From: Actinomyces ruminicola
GTDB taxonomy: Bacteria; Actinomycetota; Actinomycetes; Actinomycetales; Actinomycetaceae
DNA: 64,000 bases
Reading direction: 5' to 3'
Assembly (NCBI RefSeq): GCF_900103885.1
Contig: NZ_FNIM01000001.1
Location: forward strand, 720,745-784,744
Shown piece by piece: positions 27,349-36,014 of this stretch. A model generated the notes under the pieces. The model was not told the origin of the DNA and searched no databases. It saw only the letters and a list, made by a program, of their open reading frames with translations. Position 1 is the stretch's first letter; each line of letters starts with the position of its first letter. The position numbers and the translations under genes were made by a program.

Positions 27349-28596
27349 TCAGTGGGCGCCGCGGCGCGCCTGGATCTCCCGCGCCTGTGCCAGCCAGGAC
27401 TCGGCCCGAGCCAGACGGCCCTCGGCGTCGGCGCGCCACGGACCGCCGTCCTCTCGGCGAGCACCGGCCACCAGGGACAGCACCACGCCGGCGCAGCGAG
27501 CGCGCAGCGCAACCGGGTCCACTTGCCGCTCCGCCAGACGGGTCCAGGTCTCCAGCACCGGCCGCAGATGCGGGTAGGACGCCGGCGCCAGGTGGTCCAG
27601 GACGCTGACGTGCCCGAGCAGGCAGGCCAGGTCGTCCACGCGGCGGCCGGGCCCGAGGGAGTCGACGTCCAGGAGGCTGGCGACCCGCTCCCCCTCCATG
27701 AGCACGTTCGCCTCGTAGAAGTCGCCGTGGACCGGGACGACCGGCCCCGGGTCTGACGCGGCCATCAACTGCTCGACGCCCTCGGCGATGGCGCGGGCGC
27801 GGGCCATGTGCTCGGGCAGGACGGTGGCGGCGGCGTGCGCATAGTGACGCGCGCGTTCGGCCCAAGCCGGGTGGGCGGTCAGCTGGAGGGCGGCGGCGGG
27901 CAGGGAGTCCAGCAGCCCGGACAGCCCGTTGAACACGCGCACCGCCTGTGACTCATCCATGCCGCGTGAGAGCAGCCCGGACAGGGCCACGCCCCGGCCG
28001 GTGGACAGCAGCACCAGGCCGTCCCGGTCATCGCGCAGCACGTCCGGCGCGGGTACGCCCGCCGCGCGCAGCATCCGGTGCCGCTCGGCGAAGGCCGCGG
28101 ACTGGCTGGGACGCAGCACCTTGGCGTAGGCGGTTGAGGAGTCCGGGTAGGTCACCCGCACCACGGCGCGGCGGGTGGGCCGGTAGGCGACCATGGTGGC
28201 CTTGACCGGGGTGCCCAGGCGCTGAGACAGCAGCGAAGGCGTGCAGGCCACCGCGAGCGCGGGCAGCTCCGGATCTGCCGGATGCCGCCAGACGTGCACG
28301 ATCGGCCCGTTCCCGCCGGTGGGGGCCACGCGCGTCAGGCCCGCTGCCTGCGGGTTTGACAGACGCGCCGTGGTGGCGCACAGATACTCGGTGGCGCGAG
28401 CGCCGTCCGGGCGGGCGACGACGGCGGTGTACCCGACCGAGACCCCGGCACCCGGCCGGTGGTGCACCGAGTGGACCTCCCAGCTCATGAGCTGCTGGCC
28501 TACCGGAGCCAGCGCCGCCGCCAGCACGGAGGCGGCACGCCCCCCGGTGAGCAGGGCGACCTCCTCGGGTTCATGACCGGCCATGACGGTGCTCAT
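27349..28596 (-). CDS. APH-type phosphotransferase (small-molecule kinase-like)
   Basis: 415 residues from the ATG at 28596. The second half has the aminoglycoside-phosphotransferase fold: 'VVPVHGDFYEANVLM' (catalytic Asp in HGDF) and 'SLLDVDSLGPGRRVDDLA' (metal Asp). The first 130 residues are a less conserved N-terminal region. Substrate unknown; these families include maltokinases and many uncharacterised enzymes, so a resistance role should not be assumed. Divergent from the adenosine deaminase gene. Confidence 0.8.
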   Translation of the reverse strand: MSTVMAGHEPEEVALLTGGRAASVLAAALAPVGQQLMSWEVHSVHHRPGAGVSVGYTAVVARPDGARATEYLCATTARLSNPQAAGLTRVAPTGGNGPIVHVWRHPADPELPALAVACTPSLLSQRLGTPVKATMVAYRPTRRAVVRVTYPDSSTAYAKVLRPSQSAAFAERHRMLRAAGVPAPDVLRDDRDGLVLLSTGRGVALSGLLSRGMDESQAVRVFNGLSGLLDSLPAAALQLTAHPAWAERARHYAHAAATVLPEHMARARAIAEGVEQLMAASDPGPVVPVHGDFYEANVLMEGERVASLLDVDSLGPGRRVDDLACLLGHVSVLDHLAPASYPHLRPVLETWTRLAERQVDPVALRARCAGVVLSLVAGARREDGGPWRADAEGRLARAESWLAQAREIQARRGAH

Positions 28597-28755
28597 GGGA
28601 ACAGTCTGCCCCACCGGCCTCCCCCGACCGGCCGAAAGCACAACTCGATCCGGTCAGCGTTCGGCCCGCAACTGCCGTCGCCAAGGCGCCGCGGCCTGCC
28701 GCGCCTGGGAGCGTGCACGCGCCGGTGTCTGCGCGGGTGGTGGCACAATCCCGCC

Positions 28756-29775
28756 ATGCGCGACCTCGCCGCCCTGCCCAAGGCACACCTGCATCTGCAC
28801 TTCACGGGCTCCATGCGCCTGGAGACGCTGATCGAGCTGGCATCCTCGGCAGGCGCTCGGCTGCCGGCCTCCTTCCTGGAGGGCGATCCGCTGCATGTGC
28901 CCGCGGACCACCGCGGCTGGTTCCGTTTCCAGCGGGCCTACGACACCGCCCGTCACCTGGTGGTCACCGAGGAGATCATGCGCCGCATCGTGCTGGAGGC
29001 GGCGCTGGACGATGCCGCCGAGGGCTCGCGGCGCCTGGAGATTCAGGTCGACCCGACCTCCTACGCGCCCTTCGTCGGCGGTATCACCCCCGCATTGGAG
29101 ATCATCCTCGACGCCGCCAGGCAGGCCACCATCCTGTCCGGGGTCGAGGTGGCGGTGATTGTGGCCGCCTCCCGTATCCGTCACCCCCTGGACGCCCGCA
29201 CGCTGGCCCGGTTGGCGGCCCGTTACGCGGGGGATGAGCCCGGCACCGTCGTCGGCTTCGGACTGTCCAATGACGAGCGGGCGGGCCAGACCTCGGCTTG
29301 GGGGCCGGCATTCGCGATCGCCCGTCGGGCCGGGCTGGCCTCCCTCCCCCACGGCGGGGAGCTGCTGGGACCCGAGCACGTGCGCGACGTCGTCTCCGCC
29401 CTCGGCCCCACCCGGATCGGCCATGGGATCCGCACCAGTGAGGACCCCGGCCTGCTGGACGCCGTCGTCGCGGCGGGCGTGAGCCTGGAGGTGTGCCCGG
29501 CGTCGAACGTGTGCCTGGGCGTGTACCGGGAGCCTGGCGACGTGCCGCTGCGCACGCTGCTTGAGCACGGCGCCCAGGTGGCGCTGGGCGCCGACGACCC
29601 GCTGCTGTTCCAGTCCCGGCTGGTCAACCAGTACGAGATCGCCCGCGGGCTCGGGCTGGACGACGCCGCCCTGGCGGAACTCGCGCGCGGCTCCATCCGC
29701 GCCTCGCTGGCCTCGCCCTCCTCCAAGCAGGCCTGGCTGGCACAGGTGGACGCCTGGCTGGCCGCGGACGCCTGA
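28756..29775 (+). CDS. add: Adenosine deaminase family protein
   Basis: 339 residues from ATG 28756. Metal-binding 'HLHLHFTGS' at residues 11-19, 'LPHGGE' with the catalytic Glu, 'RIGHGI', 'EVCPASNV' and 'LGADDPLLF' with the metal Asp. It hydrolyses adenosine to inosine if typical; adenine or other purine substrates are also known in this family. The upstream extension in the open frame (to 28459) lies inside the divergent gene and is not used. Confidence 0.87.
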   Translation: MRDLAALPKAHLHLHFTGSMRLETLIELASSAGARLPASFLEGDPLHVPADHRGWFRFQRAYDTARHLVVTEEIMRRIVLEAALDDAAEGSRRLEIQVDPTSYAPFVGGITPALEIILDAARQATILSGVEVAVIVAASRIRHPLDARTLARLAARYAGDEPGTVVGFGLSNDERAGQTSAWGPAFAIARRAGLASLPHGGELLGPEHVRDVVSALGPTRIGHGIRTSEDPGLLDAVVAAGVSLEVCPASNVCLGVYREPGDVPLRTLLEHGAQVALGADDPLLFQSRLVNQYEIARGLGLDDAALAELARGSIRASLASPSSKQAWLAQVDAWLAADA

Positions 29776-29783
29776 GCGGGCGG

Positions 29784-31076
29784 CTAGAAGCCGACGTGTA
29801 CCGGCTCGGGCACGAGCGTGACGCCGAAGCGCTCGTGCACCCCGGCGACGACGGCGTCGCGCAGCGCGGTCAGGTCGGCGGCGCGAGCGCCTCCGCGGTT
29901 GGTCAGGGCCAGCACGTGCTTGGTGGACAGGCCGGCGGCGGGGTCGGCTCCGGCCTCCGGCAGGGCGAAGCCCTTGCCGAATCCGGCATGGTCGATGAGC
30001 CAGGCTGCTGAGGTCTTGACCAGGCCCTCGACCACGGGCGCCTGCCGGGTGCCCGCCACCGCCCGGGAGTGGTCGGTCACCGGGAAGCGGGGGGCGGCGG
30101 CGGGCAGGGCCTCCGCCTGCTCGCTGGTCAGGATGGGGTTGGTGAAGAAGGAGCCCGCGGACCAGGTGTCGTGGTCGGCGTCGTCCAGCACCATGCCCTT
30201 GGAGCGGCGCAACTCGAGGACGGCATCGCGCACCGCCCGGGCGTCCACCCTCTCGCCCACCTCGACTCCCAGGGTGCGGGCCAGTTGGGCGTAGGCGATG
30301 GGTGCGGACAGGGATGCGGCCCGCACCGAGAAGGTAACCGACAGCACCACCCAGCGGCCGGTGGGGCCCCAGGTGCGTCCGCCGCCGATGTCGGCGTCGG
30401 TCAGGGACCGTTTGAGGTCGGAGTCGCGGTAGCCCAGGCGCAGGCGGGCCAGCGGGAGCTGGACGGGCCGCCCTTCGGCCCGGTCCCAGACGCGCACAGA
30501 GGCGAGCAGCTCGGCGACCTCCGCACCGTAGGCGCCGATGTTCTGCACGGGGGCGGCGCCGACGGTGCCGGGGATCCCGGACAGGGGCGCGAAGCCGCCC
30601 CACTGGTTGGCGATGGCCTCGCGTACCAGGTCGTCCCAGGTGGTGCCGGCGGTGGCGGTGAACTCCACTCCCCCGCAGCGGTCGTCGGCGGACAGGGTGA
30701 CCTGCCGACGGGCGTCGCGCACGACTACCCCGGGGAAACCCGCGTCGGCGGCCAGGATGTTGGAGCCGCCCCCGATCACCAGCAGGGGGGTGCCGACGGC
30801 GTCGGCCTGGCGGACGGCGTCGATCAGCTCGGCCTCGGTGTGGGCCTCGACGTATCTGCCTACCGGGCCGCCCACGCGCAGGGTCGTCAGCTCGGCCAGC
30901 GCCGGTGCCCGCCCGGCCGGAGCCTCCTCACCCAGCGGGCGGGCGAGCGCCGGGACTGGTGCGGGCCAGTCGGCGGGGTCGGCGTGCACGGAGATCGGCG
31001 TTGTGCACGCCTCGGTGCCGGACAGCGGCGCTGGGGTGCTCAGGCCGAAGCGGCCGACGTCGGGGGGTAGTTGCAT
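29784..31076 (-). CDS. murB: UDP-N-acetylenolpyruvoylglucosamine reductase (MurB)
   Basis: 430 residues from ATG 31076 (GCGGAGC upstream). FAD-binding motifs 'TTLRVGGPVGRY', 'IGGGSNIL' and 'SGIPGTVGAAPVQNIGAYG' are present, and the catalytic Ser in 'AGSFFTNPI'. It is longer than the usual 300-370 residues because of a 60-residue N-terminal extension and small inserts. It reduces UDP-GlcNAc-enolpyruvate to UDP-MurNAc in the cytoplasm. It converges with the adenosine deaminase gene 8 bp away. Confidence 0.95.
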   Translation of the reverse strand: MQLPPDVGRFGLSTPAPLSGTEACTTPISVHADPADWPAPVPALARPLGEEAPAGRAPALAELTTLRVGGPVGRYVEAHTEAELIDAVRQADAVGTPLLVIGGGSNILAADAGFPGVVVRDARRQVTLSADDRCGGVEFTATAGTTWDDLVREAIANQWGGFAPLSGIPGTVGAAPVQNIGAYGAEVAELLASVRVWDRAEGRPVQLPLARLRLGYRDSDLKRSLTDADIGGGRTWGPTGRWVVLSVTFSVRAASLSAPIAYAQLARTLGVEVGERVDARAVRDAVLELRRSKGMVLDDADHDTWSAGSFFTNPILTSEQAEALPAAAPRFPVTDHSRAVAGTRQAPVVEGLVKTSAAWLIDHAGFGKGFALPEAGADPAAGLSTKHVLALTNRGGARAADLTALRDAVVAGVHERFGVTLVPEPVHVGF

Positions 31077-31153
31077 GTGTGCTCCGCTCAAAAGTCGGCT
31101 GCCCGGGCCGACAACGTGCGTGCCCGGGGAACGGGCCCCGGGCACAGATCACT

Positions 31154-31252
31154 TCACTTCTTGTTGCGGCGCTGGTGGCGCGTCTTACGCAGCAGCTTGC
31201 GGTGCTTCTTCTTGGCCATGCGCTTGCGACGCTTCTTAATGACAGATCCCAT
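31154..31252 (-). CDS. bS22-type / AURKAIP1-COX24 domain small ribosomal protein
   Basis: 32 residues, starting MGSVIKKRRKRMAKKK and Lys/Arg-rich throughout. It matches the 33-residue bS22 protein of actinobacterial 30S subunits and the COX24 domain. GAGGAGCCTCA precedes the ATG. It lies 77 bp upstream of murB and downstream of the BldC-like gene, a common actinobacterial order. Confidence 0.92.
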   Translation of the reverse strand: MGSVIKKRRKRMAKKKHRKLLRKTRHQRRNKK

Positions 31253-31443
31253 TGAGGCTCCTCGTTATTGTTCGTGCCGGCCTGCTCGCGCGGCCGGCGG
31301 CGCCGGCGCGTAGTTGGACGAGCGTGGTGGCCGGGCGCCGGATGCGTCGGCACTCACGGGGCCGCCCGCCAGTGCTGGCGGTCAGCCGGAGCGACGACGG
31401 GCAGTGCCCAACCACACGGGTGACGGTGGGATTGTAGCGGGTC

Positions 31444-31686
31444 TCAGGATCCGGTCGACGCGGAGTCCTCGTGGCCCCAGTCACCCAGGCCTGCCGCCAG
31501 GTACTGCTGCACCGCACGCTCGGGGACGCGGAAGGAGCGCCCGACCTGCATGGCGGGCAGGTCGCCGGAGTGGACCATGCGGTACACGGTCATCTTCGAT
31601 ACGCGCAGCATGGCTGCGACCTCGGCCACAGTGAGGAAGCTGGGGGCGCCCGAGGCGCTGGGTGGGGTCGAGGTGCCCGATGCCAT
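31444..31686 (-). CDS. BldC-like MerR-type DNA-binding protein
   Basis: 80 residues. A single winged HTH: 'FLTVAEVAAMLRVSKMTVYRMVHSGDLPAMQVGRSFRVPE', as in BldC and excisionase-like proteins. No effector domain. In other actinobacteria BldC binds head-to-tail on direct repeats to control development. Here it is a conserved neighbour of bS22. Confidence 0.9.
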   Translation of the reverse strand: MASGTSTPPSASGAPSFLTVAEVAAMLRVSKMTVYRMVHSGDLPAMQVGRSFRVPERAVQQYLAAGLGDWGHEDSASTGS

Positions 31687-31912
31687 GGCTGTGGTGTCCT
31701 GTCGTCAGGTCGGAGTGGACGCGAAGAGGGGGCCGGACCGTACACGACCCCGCGCGGCTTTGGAACGGGTCCAATATAACCTGTGTCCCAACTGTCGCAC
31801 AGGCTATTTCCTCCCCCATTTGTCACGCGCGCCGCATCTCACACATCCGTCGCGCCCGGGCGGGCGACGCCGGGGGCTGCACAGCTCGTCGCAGTACACG
31901 TCATGGCTCACC

Positions 31913-33406
31913 ATGGCCCACAATGGCTCTGTGTCCAATGCCGCCATGATGGGAACCGCCGAACCCACCGACCCGCTGGATCCGGACCGCCCGGACGACC
32001 TCGCACGTGAGCTGGCCGCTCAGGAGGAGTCCTCCGCGATACGCCGCCTGCTGGCCCGCATGGGGCTCCGCAGCCGTTTCGAGCGGGTGGCGCGCTTCTC
32101 GCCCGCACGCCTGGCGCTCACCGTGTTCGCGATCATCGTCGCCGGCATCGCCGCCCTGCTCAGCCTGCCGGTAGCGACCGCGAGCGGCGAGCGCGCCCCC
32201 TTCGTGGACGCCCTGTTCACCGCCACCTCGGCGGTGTGCGTCACCGGGCTGACCACCGTGGACACGGCCACCTACTGGTCGCCCTTCGGGCAACTGGTGA
32301 TCATCCTGGGCGCTGGGATTGGCGGCCTGGGCATTATGACGCTCGCCTCGCTGTTGTCATTCGCCGTGTCCCGGCATCTGGGGCTGACCCAGCGCATGCT
32401 GGCGGCGTCGGAGAAGATGTCCGGAATGGGCGATGTCATGTCGCTGCTGCGCGCCGTCGCCTACACGGCCTTCGGCGTCGAGGCGGTGCTCATGCTGGTG
32501 CTCCTGCCCCGCTTCCTCACTCTCGGACTCGACCTGGGGCATGCCGCCTGGTACGCGTTCTTCATGGCGCTGTCGATCTTCAACAACGCCGGATTCGTGG
32601 TCATGCCGGAGGGGCTGTCCCCATACGCCAGCGACTGGTGGGTGGGACTGCCGATCGTGCTGGGCACCTTCCTGGGGGCGATCGGCTTCCCGGTGATCCG
32701 CGACGTCTTCCGCAATCGCCGCCGGCCCCGGCAGCTGACGCTGCACAGCAAGCTCACCCTGACCACCTACACCGCGCTCAGCGCGTTCTCGGCGGTGGCG
32801 ATCGGTGCCTTCGAGTGGAACAACCCCAACACCTACGGGGCGCTGTCGACGGGCGGGCGCATCCTGACCGCCCTGGTCAACTCCGTCAACGCCCGCTCCT
32901 CGGGTCTGTCCACGATCGCCCCTGAGCACATGCACGAGTCGACCTGGCTGCTGCAGGACGCGCTGATGTTCATCGGGGGCGGCTCCGCATCCACGGCGGG
33001 CGGCATCAAGGTGTCCACCTTCGCGGTGCTGGTGCTGGCGATCCTGGCAGAGGCCCGCGGCGATCAGGACATTGAGGCCTTCGGCCGCCGCATCACCCTG
33101 TCCACCGTGCGACTGAGCGTGGCCGTGGCGTTCATCGGGGCGAGCATCGTCGGAGTGGCCTCGCTGGCGCTGCTGGAGCTGACCGATCTCACCCTGGATC
33201 GCATCCTGTTCGAGGCGATCAGCGCCTTCGCCACCGTGGGCCTGTCCACCGGCATCACCCCCATCCTGCCGCCGGGGGCCAAGTACGTCATCATCGTGCT
33301 GATGTTCATCGGACGCGTGGGCACCATGACCGCGGCCTCGGCCTTGGCGCTGCGCGAGCGCCGCCGGGTGATCCGCATGCCCGCCGAGCGCCCCCTCATC
33401 GGCTGA
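31913..33406 (+). CDS. trkH: TrkH/KtrB-type potassium transporter membrane subunit
   Basis: 497 residues from ATG 31913; ATG 31946 is an alternative and neither has a clear SD. Four repeated M1-P-M2 units are recognisable: 'TATSAVCVTGLTTVD', 'FNNAGFVVMP', 'NARSSGLSTI' and 'FATVGLSTGIT', each with the filter Gly. Its regulatory partner (trkA) lies 1.9 kb downstream, separated by a TetR gene and a broken hydrolase. The 3' end overlaps the convergent TetR gene by 11 nt. Confidence 0.92.
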   Translation: MAHNGSVSNAAMMGTAEPTDPLDPDRPDDLARELAAQEESSAIRRLLARMGLRSRFERVARFSPARLALTVFAIIVAGIAALLSLPVATASGERAPFVDALFTATSAVCVTGLTTVDTATYWSPFGQLVIILGAGIGGLGIMTLASLLSFAVSRHLGLTQRMLAASEKMSGMGDVMSLLRAVAYTAFGVEAVLMLVLLPRFLTLGLDLGHAAWYAFFMALSIFNNAGFVVMPEGLSPYASDWWVGLPIVLGTFLGAIGFPVIRDVFRNRRRPRQLTLHSKLTLTTYTALSAFSAVAIGAFEWNNPNTYGALSTGGRILTALVNSVNARSSGLSTIAPEHMHESTWLLQDALMFIGGGSASTAGGIKVSTFAVLVLAILAEARGDQDIEAFGRRITLSTVRLSVAVAFIGASIVGVASLALLELTDLTLDRILFEAISAFATVGLSTGITPILPPGAKYVIIVLMFIGRVGTMTAASALALRERRRVIRMPAERPLIG

Positions 33407-34028
33407 GGGGCTCTCCTCGGCCGCCAAGCAGGTCGGTCAGAGCGCGCGCGGTGGCGGCTACGTCGTCGTCGAACCGCCCCGACTCGCCCGTGACGATCTG
33501 CTGGACCAGCAGGCCCATGGCCGCGTTGTGCACGACGGCGGCGGCCGCCCCCAGGTCTACACCCGGCGCGATGTCGCCGCGCTCCTGCCAGCGCCCGAGG
33601 ATTCCGGCGATCTCGGCGCGCACGCGGGCGTAGCGCTCGGCGTTGATGGCCCGCAGGTCCGGCTGCTGCACCAGCTCCGCCCAGATGGCGACTTGGAGCT
33701 CGGCGCGACCGGCCTCGCCCTGCTTGTACTTCCAGGCCTGCTCGACGGCGTCCACGAAGGCCGCTTCGAACGGTGGGAGTTCCTCCGCCGCGGACAGCTG
33801 CGTCACCCACTCGACCACGGGATCGACGGCCTGGCCGAGCACCGCACGGATCAAGGACCGCTTCCCCTCGGGGAAGTAGCGGTAGACGGTGCTGGAGGAC
33901 ATGCCGGCCTCGGCGATGATCTCATCCATTGAGGCACCGTCGAAGCCGCGCCTGGCGAAGCATGCCTCCGCCGCGGCCACGATGCGGGCGGTTTGACGGT
34001 CTCGATAGGACTGGGTGACGCGCGGCAT
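33396..34028 (-). CDS. TetR-family transcriptional regulator
   Basis: 210 residues. N-terminal HTH at about residues 12-58: 'RIVAAAEACFARRGFDGASMDEIIAEAGMSSSTVYRYFPEGKRSLI'. The C-terminal ligand/dimer domain is mostly helical. Divergent from a broken alpha/beta-hydrolase gene. Two similar sites in the intergenic region (34144-34167, 34198-34221) are likely operators. Confidence 0.9.
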   Translation of the reverse strand: MPRVTQSYRDRQTARIVAAAEACFARRGFDGASMDEIIAEAGMSSSTVYRYFPEGKRSLIRAVLGQAVDPVVEWVTQLSAAEELPPFEAAFVDAVEQAWKYKQGEAGRAELQVAIWAELVQQPDLRAINAERYARVRAEIAGILGRWQERGDIAPGVDLGAAAAVVHNAAMGLLVQQIVTGESGRFDDDVAATARALTDLLGGRGEPLSR

Positions 34029-34143
34029 GCGGCCAGGATATGCGGAGCGTCCGGCTCGGGGCTGCCCCGCTGTCACGCCCCGAACCGGAAGAGCCGGATA
34101 CGGCGCGACGACGCCGGCCTGCCCGAGCACGAGTCGACACCTT

Positions 34144-34221
34144 AAATCGCAACGACTGTTTTGACACACCTCCCCTCCACCCCTGACACCCCCGGGCAAA
34201 TAGCAGCGATTGTTTTCGACA
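34144..34221. promoter_or_regulatory. Two repeated TetR-type operator candidates
   Basis: AAATCGCAACGACTGTTTT (34144-) and AAATAGCAGCGATTGTTTT (34198-) share most positions, 54 bp apart in the same orientation. Each contains an imperfect palindrome of the AAT.GC..CGA.T type. The second ends against the SD (AGGAGAGAG) of the hydrolase gene; the first contains TTGACA. Confidence 0.5.
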
Positions 34222-34232
34222 GGAGAGAGTCG

Positions 34233-35179
34233 ATGACCACCTCCCACGCATTCGACCCTGATGGCACACCCGTGGGCGCGCCGGGATTCCCGGCCCCCAC
34301 CGACCAGGCCTTTCAGGCCACCCGTTGGGCGGAACTGATAGGCCCGCGGGCGATTGAGGAGATCCGTACCCTTTCGCCGCTGTCGCACACGAATTCCGGC
34401 TGGGTCGGGGCGTACCTGCACCTGGCGCGCGGCGCCCGGGCGGCGGGCAAGGAGTTCGACGCCGTCGTCTATGAGCGCGCAGCCCAGTTCCTCATGCCCG
34501 GCGACGACCCGCGCCAACTCCCCATCCGCGAGCGCTTCGTGGAGCTCATGCGGCAGCGCTTCGACCTGTCCCCCGTCCGTGTGCCCTGCGACGGCGCCGC
34601 CCTGCCCGCATACGACCTGCCCGCTCGGGGGCTCGGGGCGGGCGGGTCGTGGCCTGGGACGTGATCGATGACTTCCTCGACGTCGTCGTGCGGCAGGCGG
34701 TGCCGACGCCTCCGCGCGCAAGCCGGATCTTCGCCGGATCTCCGCGCCGTCTGATGAACCGGACGCTCGCAGTCGCCAGCAGGCGGCCCGTCCTCCAATG
34801 GGGATTGGAACAGGGGATGCGGGTGACCGGCACCGATTCACCGGCACAATTCCTACGGTTCGCTGGGCGGCTGCACACCCGGGAGGTGTCCGCCAAGGTG
34901 CGCGCCGACGTTCTGCTGCTCGCCGGAGCACAGGACCACTACGTGCCCCTGACCCCACTGCCGCGGCAGGTGCGCACTCTGACAGCGGCCCGTTCGGTTA
35001 CCACCCGGGTGTTCACCGAGGCCGAGGGATGCGCCTCGCACTGCCAGGTCGGGAACCTGGGCCTGGCACTGCGCACCATTTGGGCCTGGGAGGAACCGCT
35101 TCTCCCCCGCGAGCGAGGCAGTTGGGCTACCGATTCTCCCGGGCGGCTGTCAGCGTGCTGCTCACGCCCGTCTCAGTAG
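34233..35179 (+). pseudogene. Alpha/beta hydrolase, broken by internal deletion and frameshift
   Basis: The first frame (ATG 34233, good SD) reads an intact N-terminal part to 'PAYDLPARG', then runs out of frame to a stop at 34664. The second part is in the +2 frame from about 34640 ('VVAWDVIDDFLDVVVRQ...LLLAGAQDHYVPL...') and contains the typical C-terminal Asp loop and what should be the final His region. The central oxyanion and nucleophile-elbow segment (Gly-x-Ser-x-Gly) expected between them is missing. So the gene has lost roughly its catalytic core and cannot make an active enzyme. FrsA-like hydrolases are the best pattern match. Confidence 0.75.
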
Positions 35180-35280
35180 CCATATTGACCTACCCCAGCG
35201 GTGATATCGACCGGTCTTGAGGGAAGGGGACTACCGTTGGGTGCAGTATCTGTCTGGACCCGCACCCGCCACGAGGACTC

Positions 35281-35949
35281 ATGCCTGACCGCACCGCTTA
35301 CAACGACTCGACCCTGGTGATCGGGCTCGGCCGCTTCGGCTCCGCCATGGCCGCCACCCTGGACCGCCTCGGTCGGGAGGTCCTGGCCGTCGAGCGGGAC
35401 CCCGTCCTCGTGCGTCAGTGGACCGGACGCATCCCCCTGGTCGAGGCTGACGCCACCGACATGGAGGCCCTGGAGCAGCTGGGGGCCACCGAGTTCGGCA
35501 CCGCGGTGGTGGGTGTGGCCACCTCCTTGGAGGCCAGCGTGCTGATCACCGGGAACCTGGTGGACCTGGAGACCCCGCAGATCTGGGCGAAGGCCGTCTC
35601 CCGCGCGCACGGCCGCATCCTGCGGCGCATCGGCGCCCACCACGTGGTCTACCCGGAGTTCGACGCCGGACAGCGCGCCGCCCACCTGGTCTCCGGCCGC
35701 ATGCTGGACTACATCGAGATGGAGAAGGGCGGCTTCACCATCGTCAAGATGCGTCCGCCCGCCGAGCTGCACGGCTTCACCATCGGCGAGTCCAAGATCC
35801 GCTCCCGCTACGGCGTGACCGTCTTCGGCCTGATGAGCCCGGGAGAACCCTTCGAGTACGCCACCCCGGCCACCCTGGTCTCCCCCGACGACGTGCTCGT
35901 GGTGGGCGGGGACGCCATGCTCCTGGAGCGCTTCGCCAACCGCAACTGA
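35281..35949 (+). CDS. trkA: TrkA/KtrA-type potassium-uptake regulatory subunit
   Basis: 222 residues. An N-terminal Rossmann RCK domain with 'VIGLGRFGSAMA' and acidic residue at the end of strand 2 ('AVERD') for NAD(H)/nucleotide binding, and a C-terminal TrkA_C domain from about residue 140. It gates the TrkH pore at the cytoplasmic face. It probably functions with trkH at 31913, although separated from it. Confidence 0.92.
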   Translation: MPDRTAYNDSTLVIGLGRFGSAMAATLDRLGREVLAVERDPVLVRQWTGRIPLVEADATDMEALEQLGATEFGTAVVGVATSLEASVLITGNLVDLETPQIWAKAVSRAHGRILRRIGAHHVVYPEFDAGQRAAHLVSGRMLDYIEMEKGGFTIVKMRPPAELHGFTIGESKIRSRYGVTVFGLMSPGEPFEYATPATLVSPDDVLVVGGDAMLLERFANRN

Positions 35950-35962
35950 TCCGGCCGATTGA

Positions 35963-36010
35963 CCGTCGTCGCGCGGATCGGCCTCCACCCTCCGATCCGC
36001 GCGACGACGG
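35963..36010. terminator. Perfect 19-bp inverted repeat, bidirectional terminator
   Basis: Arms at 35963-35981 and 35992-36010 are exact reverse complements with a 10-nt loop. They lie between the convergent trkA and GH10 genes (13 bp and 4 bp away), so they can end both transcripts. Confidence 0.8.
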
Positions 36011-36014
36011 CGTC

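Noticed and set aside
27349..28596. Aminoglycoside resistance gene
   Set aside because: Only the general APH fold motifs are present. The long N-terminal region and housekeeping context do not support a resistance role.
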